A model generated the notes under the pieces. That model made no database searches and was not told the DNA's origin. It saw only the letters and a program-made list of their open reading frames with translations. Source: Thermoleophilia bacterium (GTDB lineage Bacteria > Actinomycetota > Thermoleophilia > Miltoncostaeales > Miltoncostaeaceae). From it: DNA of 5,442 nt. Numbering within the stretch: position 1 is the stretch's first letter; every line of letters begins with the position of its first letter. A program made the position numbers and the translations under genes. Below are positions 1-5,442 of the stretch, in pieces. The stretch is taken from positions 1 through 5,442 of the forward strand of contig JAOTZF010000127.1 in NCBI GenBank assembly GCA_029861485.1, read 5' to 3'.

Positions 1-840
1 ACCGGCGCCCGGCACCACGCCGACGATACCGCCGCCGACGCCGCTCTTGGCCGGCACCCCCACGGAATAGGCCCACTCGCCGGCGTAGTCGTACATGCCG
101 CAGGTAAGTGCCACCGTGAGCAGGTCACGGATGAAGTGGCGAGGGACGACCTGCTCCCCTGTTAGCGGATGCCTGCCGTGGTTGGCCAGCGTCGCTCCGA
201 TGAGGGCGAGGTCGTCGACGGACAGCAAGACCGAGCACTGAGCGAAATACACGTCGAGGGTCTCCTCCACTCGGTCGGAGATGATCCCTTGGCTCAGCAT
301 CAGGTACGCGATCGCGCGGTTCCGGTTGCCGGTGGCCCGCTCGGACGCCCAAACGGCCTCGTCGATCTCCGGCCTGCGGCCGAGGTAGCGCTCGAACATC
401 GAGAGCACCCGGTCCACACGCTCCTCAGGACCGTCACCGTCGACCAGGTCGGTAACCGCGATGGCGCCTGCGTTGACCATCGGATTCGGCGTGCGGTTGT
501 GCTCGTCGTCGAGCACGATGGCGTTGAAGCTGTCAGCGGTTGGGGCCACTCCGGCGCGCGAGAGCACCACCTCGCGCCCGTGCAGCTCCAAGGCGAGGCC
601 GTAGAGCAGGAGCTTGGAGATCGACTGGATGCTGAAGAGGTGGTCGCTATCGCCGACGCTCACCTGCTCGCCATCCACGGTCATCGCCCCGATGGCGAAC
701 AGGTCGGGTTCCACGCGAGCCAACTCCGGGATGTAGGAGGCCGGAGAGCCCTCGGCCAAAGACGCGAACGCCGTGTGCAGCGTCTGACAGCTCTCGCGGA
801 ACCACTCGAACCTCGCCTGGCGCTCATCCCGATCAGCCAT
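1..840 (-). CDS. glsA: Glutaminase (serine-dependent, beta-lactamase-like fold), C-terminus cut by window edge
   Basis: Hydrolyses L-glutamine to L-glutamate and ammonia in the cytoplasm. The frame is open from ATG at 840 to the left edge, giving 280 residues with no stop. Single-domain bacterial glutaminases are about 300-310 residues, so some 30 are missing, or more if there is a C-terminal STAS-type domain as in some family members. The catalytic SxxK motif lies in FSIQSISK, with Ser73 as nucleophile and Lys76. The NPMVNAGAIA block (119-128) supplies Asn123. Glu167, Asn174, Tyr198, Tyr250 and Val268 sit at the spacings I recall for the family's substrate-binding residues, and AKSGVGGG is at 264-271. 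All key residues are therefore present. The start fits the usual distance to the SxxK motif. No Shine-Dalgarno is visible, but a TAGAAT hexamer lies 8 nt upstream, so the mRNA may be leaderless. The kinase gene upstream on the same strand is 125 bp away, which suggests separate transcription. The family assignment is secure; role in nitrogen or acid physiology is inference. Confidence 0.96.
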   Translation of the reverse strand, partial: MADRDERQARFEWFRESCQTLHTAFASLAEGSPASYIPELARVEPDLFAIGAMTVDGEQVSVGDSDHLFSIQSISKLLLYGLALELHGREVVLSRAGVAPTADSFNAIVLDDEHNRTPNPMVNAGAIAVTDLVDGDGPEERVDRVLSMFERYLGRRPEIDEAVWASERATGNRNRAIAYLMLSQGIISDRVEETLDVYFAQCSVLLSVDDLALIGATLANHGRHPLTGEQVVPRHFIRDLLTVALTCGMYDYAGEWAYSVGVPAKSGVGGGIVGVVPGAG

Positions 841-848
841 CGGGCACG

Positions 849-854
849 ATTCTA
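849..854 (-). promoter_or_regulatory. Candidate -10 element (TAGAAT) for glsA, implying a leaderless transcript
   Basis: Read on the minus strand, TAGAAT ends 8 nt before the ATG at 840. It matches the actinobacterial -10 pattern TANNNT and differs from TATAAT by one base. A start site about 7 nt downstream would fall at or within a base or two of the ATG. The absence of any Shine-Dalgarno before this gene fits. No good -35 hexamer is present at 16-18 bp; the bases there read roughly GAAGCG. TANNNT is a loose motif, so only the position makes this suggestive. Confidence 0.4.
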
Positions 855-965
855 GGGGCGCGGGGCGCGTTCGCTTCCGGCGTGGATCCGCTGTGCAACC
901 GGCATCGACCCCACAGCTCACTCGGGGCTGGCAACCGATGTCGCGTGGCTCCGTGGCTCCCGCAG

Positions 966-1925
966 CTAGGCCGGCTCGGGCTCGAGGCGCTCGAGCCTCA
1001 CCATCTTGACGAGCTGATCGACGAGAAGCGCGGTGGCGCTTCCGAGGCCGTGCCGGGCGACGTTCGCCGTCCCCGCGGCGCAGGCGAGGCGCAGGGTGTC
1101 GGTCGCCGATAGGTCGCGGAGCCGGCCGGCAACCAGCCCCGCGGTCATCGAATCACCGGCTCCTCGCGGATCAGCGGTATCCATGTGGGGTGGATGCACC
1201 CGAAAGAGACCCTCAGGGAACCCGGCCAGAGCCGGGCGCTCAGCGCGGGACAGCACGACCGACTCGGCTCCTTCACGCCTCAGGTCGGCGACCGCCGTCA
1301 GAGCCGCGGCCTCCGTGTCATCACGCAGGCGACCGGCCTCGATGAGATCGTCGTCACTGACCTTCAGAACGGAGATGGAAGCCGTCGCGATCAGCGCATC
1401 GAGCTCCAGTCCGTGCAGGTCGGCCACGACGCCGACCCCCGCCGACCCCAGATCCGACCCAAGCCGTTCGTAGATGTCGAGATCGACGTCGTGGCCGGGG
1501 TGGCGCCCGGCGAGAACCACGAGCCCGGACGCCAGAGCCCTCTCGAGGGTCCGGCCGTAGAGGTCATCGAGCTCATGGCGGTTGAGGGCCGGTAGCGCGG
1601 AGGCGGCGACCTCGAGTCGCTCTCCCTCGCGACGATCGTGGACGTATGCGGGCGTGTCTTGCGTCATTGGCACGGGAGCGAACTCGACTCCCCACTGCGC
1701 CATGAGGCCGCGCAGAACCTTGCCGCTCTCGCCTCCTACCGGGCCGCAGAGGACCGGACGCTCTCCGAGGTGCCGAAGCATGCGGGCGATCCAGAATCCT
1801 TGCCCTCCGGGATGGAAGTGGATCTCGTCGCCAACCCGGCCATGCGAGCCCTCGATGGTCACCGTGACGAAGAGCGACGGCGCGAACACGCAGACGTTTG
1901 CCCGATGATCGCGAGGGGTGTCCAT
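966..1925 (-). CDS. PfkB-family carbohydrate kinase (phosphofructokinase-like)
   Basis: Predicted cytoplasmic, ATP-dependent ribokinase-superfamily kinase of a sugar or sugar phosphate; 319 residues, normal for the family. The N-terminal half carries the substrate-side glycine motif HPGGQGFWIARMLRHLG (38-54), followed by CGPVGGESGK (60-69). The C-terminal PfkB signature DTADPRGAGDSMTAG (249-263) contains the GAGD anion hole and catalytic base Asp258. KVSDDDL (188-194) fits the usual strand-helix element before the ATP site. The usual GGKG is GGQG here, so an exact substrate such as fructose-1-phosphate or tagatose-6-phosphate cannot be assigned. I place the start at ATG 1925, because residues upstream in the same frame are Arg-rich, lack homology-like features and run into the divergent transporter gene. 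GTG at 1943 is an alternative, with a GAGG only 3 nt away. No clear Shine-Dalgarno precedes 1925. The gene is divergent from the transporter at 2139 and lies 125 bp upstream of glsA. Confidence 0.88.
   Translation of the reverse strand: MDTPRDHRANVCVFAPSLFVTVTIEGSHGRVGDEIHFHPGGQGFWIARMLRHLGERPVLCGPVGGESGKVLRGLMAQWGVEFAPVPMTQDTPAYVHDRREGERLEVAASALPALNRHELDDLYGRTLERALASGLVVLAGRHPGHDVDLDIYERLGSDLGSAGVGVVADLHGLELDALIATASISVLKVSDDDLIEAGRLRDDTEAAALTAVADLRREGAESVVLSRAERPALAGFPEGLFRVHPPHMDTADPRGAGDSMTAGLVAGRLRDLSATDTLRLACAAGTANVARHGLGSATALLVDQLVKMVRLERLEPEPA
979..997. repeat. Inverted repeat, 8-bp perfect arms, inside the 3' end of the kinase gene
   Basis: GGCTCGAG (979-986) and CTCGAGCC (990-997) pair perfectly around a GCG loop. 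The repeat ends 11 bp before the kinase stop codon and encodes part of the LERLEP tail, so two Leu-Glu codon pairs (CTCGAG) account for much of the symmetry. It could form a stable GC hairpin near the transcript end, but there is no U-tract, so it is not a canonical intrinsic terminator. Confidence 0.35.
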
Positions 1926-2138
1926 GTTCAGGTCGGCCAGACGCACGGACCTCGACAAGGCACGCCGTGCAACCCCATGATGTCGTCGCCCCGTCCCACG
2001 GACAACCGGTGTCCGTACTGTGCGGGCGTGACGAGGCTGGTGCCCCGGATCAGTCCACATCGGCGACCGGGGGCCTCGGGCGTCGCCGCGAAGACGCCTC
2101 GGGGAGTCGGCTACGGTAGCTCTCGAACACCGATCGGC
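1926..2138. promoter_or_regulatory. Divergent intergenic region between kinase and VIT-type transporter
   Basis: This 213-bp spacer must hold the promoters of the transporter (plus) and kinase (minus) unless either is read from elsewhere. It contains the inverted repeat ACGGACA-N5-TGTCCGT at 1998-2016. It also contains a possible leader hairpin, GGCGTC (2079-2084) with GACGCC (2093-2098), flanked by CCTCGGG direct repeats at 2074-2080 and 2097-2103. The TANNNT hexamer TACGGT (2112-2117), itself within GCTACGGTAGC, is a weak -10 candidate for the transporter and would give a leader of about 15 nt. No convincing -35 boxes, DtxR-type iron box or known metal riboswitch is visible. Confidence 0.35.
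1998..2016. repeat. Operator-like inverted repeat in the divergent spacer
   Basis: ACGGACA (1998-2004) and TGTCCGT (2010-2016) are perfect 7-bp inverted arms around ACCGG. The repeat lies 72 bp from the kinase start and 122 bp from the transporter start, a suitable place for a regulator controlling either gene. Seven-bp arms with short spacers are expected a few times by chance in a window this size, so location is the main argument. No regulator gene is present in the window to pair with it. Confidence 0.25.
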
Positions 2139-2855
2139 ATGGCAATGACGACACCCTTCAGATCGCGGCACCCTGAGCTACATCTGGCCGGACGCGCGGG
2201 GTGGTTACGAGCGTCGGTGATGGGTGCGAACGACGGAATCGTGTCGATCGCAAGCCTCGTACTCGGCGTCGCTGCCGCGGGCGCCTCGAGCAGCGCGGTG
2301 CTCACCGCGGGCATAGCCGGTCTCGTTGCGGGGGCGCTCTCCATGGCGGCCGGTGAGTACGTCTCGGTGGCATCTCAGCGCGATGCCGAGGAGGCTGACC
2401 TCGAGCGAGAACGACGAGAGCTTGAGAGATCCCCGGCGGAGGAGCTCGACGAGCTCGCGCTGATCTATGAGGGCCGCGGCCTGTCGCCAGAGCTCGCCCA
2501 CCAGGTTGCGGTCGAGCTCTCAGACGGGGACGCCTTGCAGACGCACGCCCGCGACGAGCTGGGCTTCGACGATCTGAGGCGCGCAAACCCGCTTCAGGCC
2601 GCGTGGGTCTCCGCCCTCTCGTTCTCGGTCGGCGCCGCCCTCCCTTTGATTGCCGTCAGCATCGGTGGCGATCCGCTCAGGGTGATTCTCACTGTGGCCG
2701 TGGTCCTGGCGGCCCTCGCCGCCCTCGGCGCCACGGGCGCTCGACTTGGCGGCGCGCCCATCGTCAGGGCCGCGGCGAGGGTGTTGCTCTGGGGTGCGCT
2801 GGCCATGGCAGCGACGTCCGCGATTGGCTACCTGGTGGGTGCGGCCGGCCTCTGA
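2139..2855 (+). CDS. VIT1/CCC1-family transporter (probable Fe2+/Mn2+ membrane transporter)
   Basis: Integral inner-membrane protein of 238 residues, predicted to move divalent metal, probably Fe2+ or Mn2+, out of the cytoplasm by proton antiport as in eukaryotic VIT1. TM1 carries GANDGIVS (29-36) with Asp32, and TM2 carries ALSMAAGEYVSVASQRD (66-82) with Met69. These match the positions I recall for the ion-path Asp and Met of plant VIT1. An acidic cytoplasmic metal-binding segment follows (about 83-148), with Glu91, Glu94, Glu102 and Glu105 in the conserved spacing and HARDELG at 136-142. Three further helices lie at about 153-175, 180-198 and 212-236, with the NPLQAAWVSALSF block opening TM3. 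I chose ATG 2139; ATG 2145 is equally possible. The open frame upstream has no family features and crosses the divergent kinase. No strong Shine-Dalgarno is seen. The 3' end overlaps the convergent DUF998 gene by 28 bp. The exact metal cannot be read from the sequence. Confidence 0.92.
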   Translation: MAMTTPFRSRHPELHLAGRAGWLRASVMGANDGIVSIASLVLGVAAAGASSSAVLTAGIAGLVAGALSMAAGEYVSVASQRDAEEADLERERRELERSPAEELDELALIYEGRGLSPELAHQVAVELSDGDALQTHARDELGFDDLRRANPLQAAWVSALSFSVGAALPLIAVSIGGDPLRVILTVAVVLAALAALGATGARLGGAPIVRAAARVLLWGALAMAATSAIGYLVGAAGL

Positions 2856-3595
2856 GCAGCCTTGAGGGCGTCTCCCACCGGGTCGTCGCCCGCGCTGTGG
2901 TGATTTCGGTCGGTCTTCTTCAAGTCGACGCCACTGATGGCCGGCCCCATAACTCGTGACACAGACGGCGGGCGGCGAGGCCACGAGGTCGGTCGCGCCC
3001 AGAAGACGAGGATGAGCCAGGCGAAGCTTACGCCGAACATGAGGCGCTGCCAGACGCCCGCGTAGTCCGGGACGCTGAAGATCAAAAAGGACATCGCCAT
3101 GGCAAACGCGCCGGCCGCCGGCCCAAGCGAGCGCCCGCGCCCACTCGACCCAAACGCGCTTGCCACGGCGAACGCGACGAACGACATCCCCACCAAGCCC
3201 GAGAAGTTGGAGTGCCACTCGTCCTCGCGGGCGCTGACCGGCGCGTCGGCCGGTATCGGGGCGTGCTGGAAGATCGCCACGAAGACCAGGGCCAGGCCGA
3301 AGAGCAGCAGCGCGAGGCGATGGAACCAGAGCCCGGGCAGCCGCGGCCACCCGTCGGCGACGCTCGCCAGCCCGAGCGCGCCGAATACGAGGTTCATCGC
3401 CCATGCGTGTGGCGCACCCTGCGCGCCGAGCTCACTCAGCGTGTGCTCGCGGATCGAATACTCATCGACGCTGAAGAACGGCAGCACGAACATCACGAGC
3501 AGCAAGAGCACGTAGACCGGAATCAACAAGAGCCCGCCGCGCCTTTGCGCCGTCGCTGACCGGCCCCGCTGCAGGGGTCGAGCTCGACTAGCCAT
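2828..3595 (-). CDS. DUF998-type six-helix membrane protein
   Basis: Integral membrane protein of 255 residues with an Arg-rich cytoplasmic N-terminus (4-19) and six predicted helices at about 22-41, 64-79, 90-110, 131-148, 157-174 and 181-199. The pattern HTLSELGAQGAPHAWAMN (51-68) after TM1 and EDEWHSNFSG (124-133) before TM4 fit the DUF998 family, whose biochemical role is unknown. I set the start at ATG 3595, since it opens within ATGGCTAG: the upstream gene's TAG stop overlaps the start by 8 nt, typical of translational coupling. A weak AGG lies 3 nt before it. Residues 200-255 form a polar, Arg/Pro-rich tail beyond the last helix, longer than I expect for the family. Its codons are less regularly G/C-ending near tct/tca/gtt/agt/aat, and it ends inside the convergent transporter gene. 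It is the last gene of the probable operon starting at 5062. Confidence 0.8.
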   Translation of the reverse strand: MASRARPLQRGRSATAQRRGGLLLIPVYVLLLLVMFVLPFFSVDEYSIREHTLSELGAQGAPHAWAMNLVFGALGLASVADGWPRLPGLWFHRLALLLFGLALVFVAIFQHAPIPADAPVSAREDEWHSNFSGLVGMSFVAFAVASAFGSSGRGRSLGPAAGAFAMAMSFLIFSVPDYAGVWQRLMFGVSFAWLILVFWARPTSWPRRPPSVSRVMGPAISGVDLKKTDRNHHSAGDDPVGDALKAAQRPAAPTR

Positions 3596-3953
3596 GCACC
3601 TGGTTCCAGAGCAGCGCCCCTTGGGCCAAGGCCAGGGCAAGGTTGGCGAGCCCGCCGACCGGGTTCGAGGCGGGCACGATGAGCAGCGAGAACGTGAGAC
3701 CGGCTGCGAGTCCTACGACCATCGCCGTGCCTCCTGCCAGAAGTAGGCCGGCCACCGCGAGCTGAAAGCCTGCGATAAGCACCGCGAATACAGCGCCGTT
3801 CGGGACGATCACCTCACGGATCATCCAGCGGTAGGGGCCGAACCACGTCGAGGCTTCGAAGCTGCCAAAGAACTCGGCAGGATGGCTCCGGCCGTAGGTC
3901 AGGTTGAAGACCGCTCCAGCGAGGTACAGGGCGGCGAAGCCGTATCTACCCAC
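3588..3953 (-). CDS. Small four-helix membrane protein, DoxX-like in appearance, function unknown
   Basis: Hydrophobic protein of 121 residues from GTG 3953, with helices at about 5-20, 51-72, 76-94 and 100-117. Helix 1 leads into FNLTYGRSHPAEFFGSF (16-32), then a polar aromatic stretch WFGPYRWMIREV (37-48). The last part, NPVGGLANLALALAQG (97-112), has the small-residue four-helix style of DoxX-like proteins, but I cannot assign a family firmly. The start is uncertain. The frame is open up to ATG 4085, which would add 44 Arg/Gly/Ala-rich residues and overlap the upstream reductase gene by 88 nt. A CTG overlapping the reductase stop (CTGA, 4001-3998) would add 16 residues. GTG 3953 avoids overlap and begins right at the first helix, but lacks a clear Shine-Dalgarno. 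The stop overlaps the start of the downstream DUF998 gene. The same strand and a gap of only 44 nt after the reductase point to one operon. Confidence 0.75.
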   Translation of the reverse strand: MGRYGFAALYLAGAVFNLTYGRSHPAEFFGSFEASTWFGPYRWMIREVIVPNGAVFAVLIAGFQLAVAGLLLAGGTAMVVGLAAGLTFSLLIVPASNPVGGLANLALALAQGALLWNQVHG

Positions 3954-3997
3954 CGAGACAAGTGCGCCTGCAATCGGGATAGCTCGTCGCGCTCTCT

Positions 3998-5062
3998 TCA
4001 GCCGCCCACCGCGACGACCTGCTTGCCGGGCAGAGAACCGCGCGCCAGACGCGCAATCGCCGCCGGCACCTCGCCGAGCGACCACACCTTGGCGATGCGA
4101 GGCTCGATCTCGTCGTTTGCCAGCATCTGCAGCAGCGCGCTGAGGTCCGCCCGGTACCAGTCGGGGTGCTTCTTCGCGAGCATCTGGATGCTGTAGAGCG
4201 AGGTCCGCTTGCCCATCGGTAGGAGGTTGTGAGCGAATACGGGGGCCAGGTTGAACGCCGTCCTCACGCTACGAGGCAGGTCGCGCCTGCCGGTCGCTGA
4301 CAGCAGGCTGACCATGCCAAACCAGATCAGGCGGCCCCCGGGCCGAACCGCCTTCAGCGACTGCCGGGCGGTCGCGCCGATGCCATCGTAGGCGGCATCG
4401 GCGCCGTGGCCGTCGGTGAGCTCACGACAGCGCGTGAGCACGTCCTCATGTTCGAAGTCGATCAGGATGCCGCCCTCGGACTCGATGTGAGAGCGCTTCT
4501 TCTCGCGATCGGTGCCAAGCACGCGTATCCCCATGGTTCTGGCAAGCTGCATCAGGGCCGTTCCCACGCCCCCGCCGGCGCCCTGGATCAGCACCGTGTC
4601 AGCTCGACGAACCGGGGCTGATCGCGTCAGCATCTGGTAGGCGACGATGTAGTCCATCACCACGCAGACCGCCGAGGTTGCCTCGAGCTGCGCTGGCACA
4701 GGGACGATGCGCGAGCGAGGAACAAGCGCATGCTCTGCCCAGCCGCCGACGATCGAGAGGCCGGCGATGCGGTCACCCACAGAGATGTCGTGCACATCGG
4801 GGCCGACGGACTCGACCTCGCCGACGACATCCCAGCCCGGAACGAACGGCGCCCTGCGGCGCTCCGGGTGCAGCCCCTGGCACATCAATAGATCGGCGAA
4901 GCTGATTCCCGCGGCCTCGACGCGCACCCGCACCTCCCTCCGCCTCGGTCCGACGACCGGCCACGTCGTCACCTCGAGCACCTCCGCGCCGCCATAGCGC
5001 GTGGCGACGGCGGCGGTGCTCGGAAGTGGCGCTGCGACTTTGCCGGTCGCTGAGCTCGACAT
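3998..5062 (-). CDS. Zinc-independent MDR oxidoreductase (quinone oxidoreductase-like)
   Basis: Predicted cytoplasmic NAD(P)H-dependent reductase of 354 residues. The N-terminal GroES-like domain (about 18-140) shows AAGISFADLLMCQG (50-63), FVPGWDVVGEVESVG (73-87) and VGDRIAGL (95-102). The catalytic zinc ligands of alcohol dehydrogenases (Cys in the first block, Gly-His-Glu in the second) are replaced, and the structural-zinc cysteine cluster is absent, as in quinone oxidoreductases. The Rossmann domain contains VLIQGAGGGVGTALMQLA (157-174), the second-strand end GTDREKK (183-189), GHGADAAYDGIG (218-229) and RPGGRLIWFG (240-249). Asp185 followed by Arg and Lys leaves NADH versus NADPH open. 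The start at ATG 5062 is supported by GGGAG 9 nt upstream; the preceding 66 codons of open frame lack family features. It is the first gene of a probable operon with two membrane proteins. The true substrate (quinone, enone or other) is unknown. Confidence 0.9.
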   Translation of the reverse strand: MSSSATGKVAAPLPSTAAVATRYGGAEVLEVTTWPVVGPRRREVRVRVEAAGISFADLLMCQGLHPERRRAPFVPGWDVVGEVESVGPDVHDISVGDRIAGLSIVGGWAEHALVPRSRIVPVPAQLEATSAVCVVMDYIVAYQMLTRSAPVRRADTVLIQGAGGGVGTALMQLARTMGIRVLGTDREKKRSHIESEGGILIDFEHEDVLTRCRELTDGHGADAAYDGIGATARQSLKAVRPGGRLIWFGMVSLLSATGRRDLPRSVRTAFNLAPVFAHNLLPMGKRTSLYSIQMLAKKHPDWYRADLSALLQMLANDEIEPRIAKVWSLGEVPAAIARLARGSLPGKQVVAVGG

Positions 5063-5442
5063 GCCGCAAGGCTCCCGCACGTGAGCTGCGCCGCCATCCG
5101 TACTTTGCCCGCTTGCCGACCCGTCCCGCACGGCCGGCTTGCGGCTCGTCGAGTCTCGAAGGTTGCGCGCTCTCCCCGTCTGGGTCTCCGCGGATGCCCG
5201 CCGCTCGGAATGCCGAACGTCTGACGGGCCATCCTCGACCCTCTCCGAGATGCAGATCAATCATGGCCCACAGCGAGCAGGAGCCCGCCAGGAGTGCAGT
5301 GTCGAGTGCCGAGGAAAGCGATCTGTCCTCGATCGCCCACAGGAGACAAAAAGCGACCCGATCCCCACCGGCCCTCGCGGGCAGCGCGGTCGTCGGGGTC
5401 TCGAGATCGTCGGCATGCTCGACGCCACAGAGCCACGCCCGT
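5063..5442. other. 380-bp region with no supported gene; probable upstream region of the reductase operon
   Basis: The part nearest 5062 should contain the reductase promoter, but no clear -35/-10 pair is visible. Two frames run open to the right edge. On the plus strand, ATG 5263 opens a 60-codon frame rich in Ser, Ala and Arg (begins MAHSEQEPARS), with only a weak GAGA upstream. On the minus strand, a frame is open from 5441 down to the stop at 4773, passing through a hydrophobic stretch (FCLLWAIEDRSL) before it enters the reductase gene out of frame. Neither has a recognisable domain. Both are the sort of chance-open frame common in high-GC DNA, though a gene continuing beyond the edge cannot be excluded. 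Confidence 0.5.
5072..5076 (-). promoter_or_regulatory. Ribosome binding site deciding the start of the MDR reductase
   Basis: On the minus strand GGGAG lies 9 nt before ATG 5062. It is the clearest Shine-Dalgarno in the window and supports the 354-residue start over the longer open frame reaching 5260. Confidence 0.6.

Noticed and set aside
169..855. Long plus-strand open frame opposite the glutaminase.
   Set aside because: Antisense to a gene with all catalytic residues intact; product has no domain and is a high-GC shadow frame.
903..940. Inverted CATCG...CGATG with inner CCCC...GGGG, considered as a terminator for the kinase.
   Set aside because: The arms do not stack continuously, the loop is long and there is no U-tract.
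945..960. Tandem 8-bp repeat GTGGCTCC x2 in the gap between the kinase and glutaminase genes.
   Set aside because: Only two copies, no link to a promoter or known element; most likely minor slippage.
1926..2171. N-terminal extension of the kinase frame to an ATG at 2171.
   Set aside because: The 82 added residues are Arg/His-rich without family features and overlap the start of the divergent transporter.
2866..2891. GGGCG...CGCCC hairpin after the transporter stop, considered as its terminator.
   Set aside because: Five-bp stem with a 16-nt loop and no U-tract; it lies within the coding tail of the convergent gene.
2520..3404. Minus-strand 294-codon open frame across the transporter and DUF998 genes.
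   Set aside because: Arg/Gly/Pro-rich, no domain, and out of frame with two well-supported membrane protein genes.
3577..3588. Perfect 12-bp palindrome GTCGAGCTCGAC next to the stop codon of the small membrane protein gene.
   Set aside because: About one such palindrome is expected by chance in a window of this length, and it lies in coding sequence for Arg-rich residues.
5063..5260. Extension of the MDR reductase frame to an ATG at 5260.
   Set aside because: The ATG at 5062 has a good Shine-Dalgarno (GGGAG) and begins just before the conserved domain; the extra 66 residues are low-complexity and polar.

Overview
This 5.4 kb window is high-GC bacterial chromosome. Base composition, G/C-rich third codon positions, a probable leaderless gene and the kinds of proteins present suggest an actinobacterial-type genome, perhaps from an environmental lineage. 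That placement is an inference; no gene here fixes the taxon. I see no RNA genes, CRISPR, insertion sequence, transposase or phage gene. The window reads as ordinary housekeeping or accessory metabolism, not as a defence or mobile island.

Layout. On the minus strand the left edge holds a glutaminase (glsA, cut off at its C-terminal end by the window) starting at 840. A 125-bp gap follows, with a TAGAAT hexamer just before the glutaminase start. Next, also on the minus strand, is a PfkB-family sugar or sugar-phosphate kinase (966-1925). A 213-bp divergent spacer (1926-2138) separates it from a plus-strand VIT1/CCC1-family membrane transporter (2139-2855), probably for iron or manganese. The 3' end of the transporter overlaps the 3' end of a convergent three-gene minus-strand cluster by 28 bp. 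In transcription order that cluster is a zinc-independent MDR/quinone-oxidoreductase-like enzyme (5062-3998), a small four-helix membrane protein (3953-3588) and a DUF998-type six-helix membrane protein (3595-2828). The last two overlap by 8 nt, as expected for translational coupling. The right-hand 380 bp (5063-5442) contain no gene I can support.

How the genes relate. The reductase and the two membrane proteins probably form one transcription unit, but no shared pathway can be read from the sequence. The kinase, transporter and glutaminase appear to be independent. The transporter and kinase share a divergent promoter region. Nothing here makes a convincing case for a new system. The points most worth checking are the leaderless promoter candidate for glsA, the start codon of the small membrane protein, the long polar tail of the DUF998 protein, and a histidine in place of methionine in the transporter's metal-binding domain.
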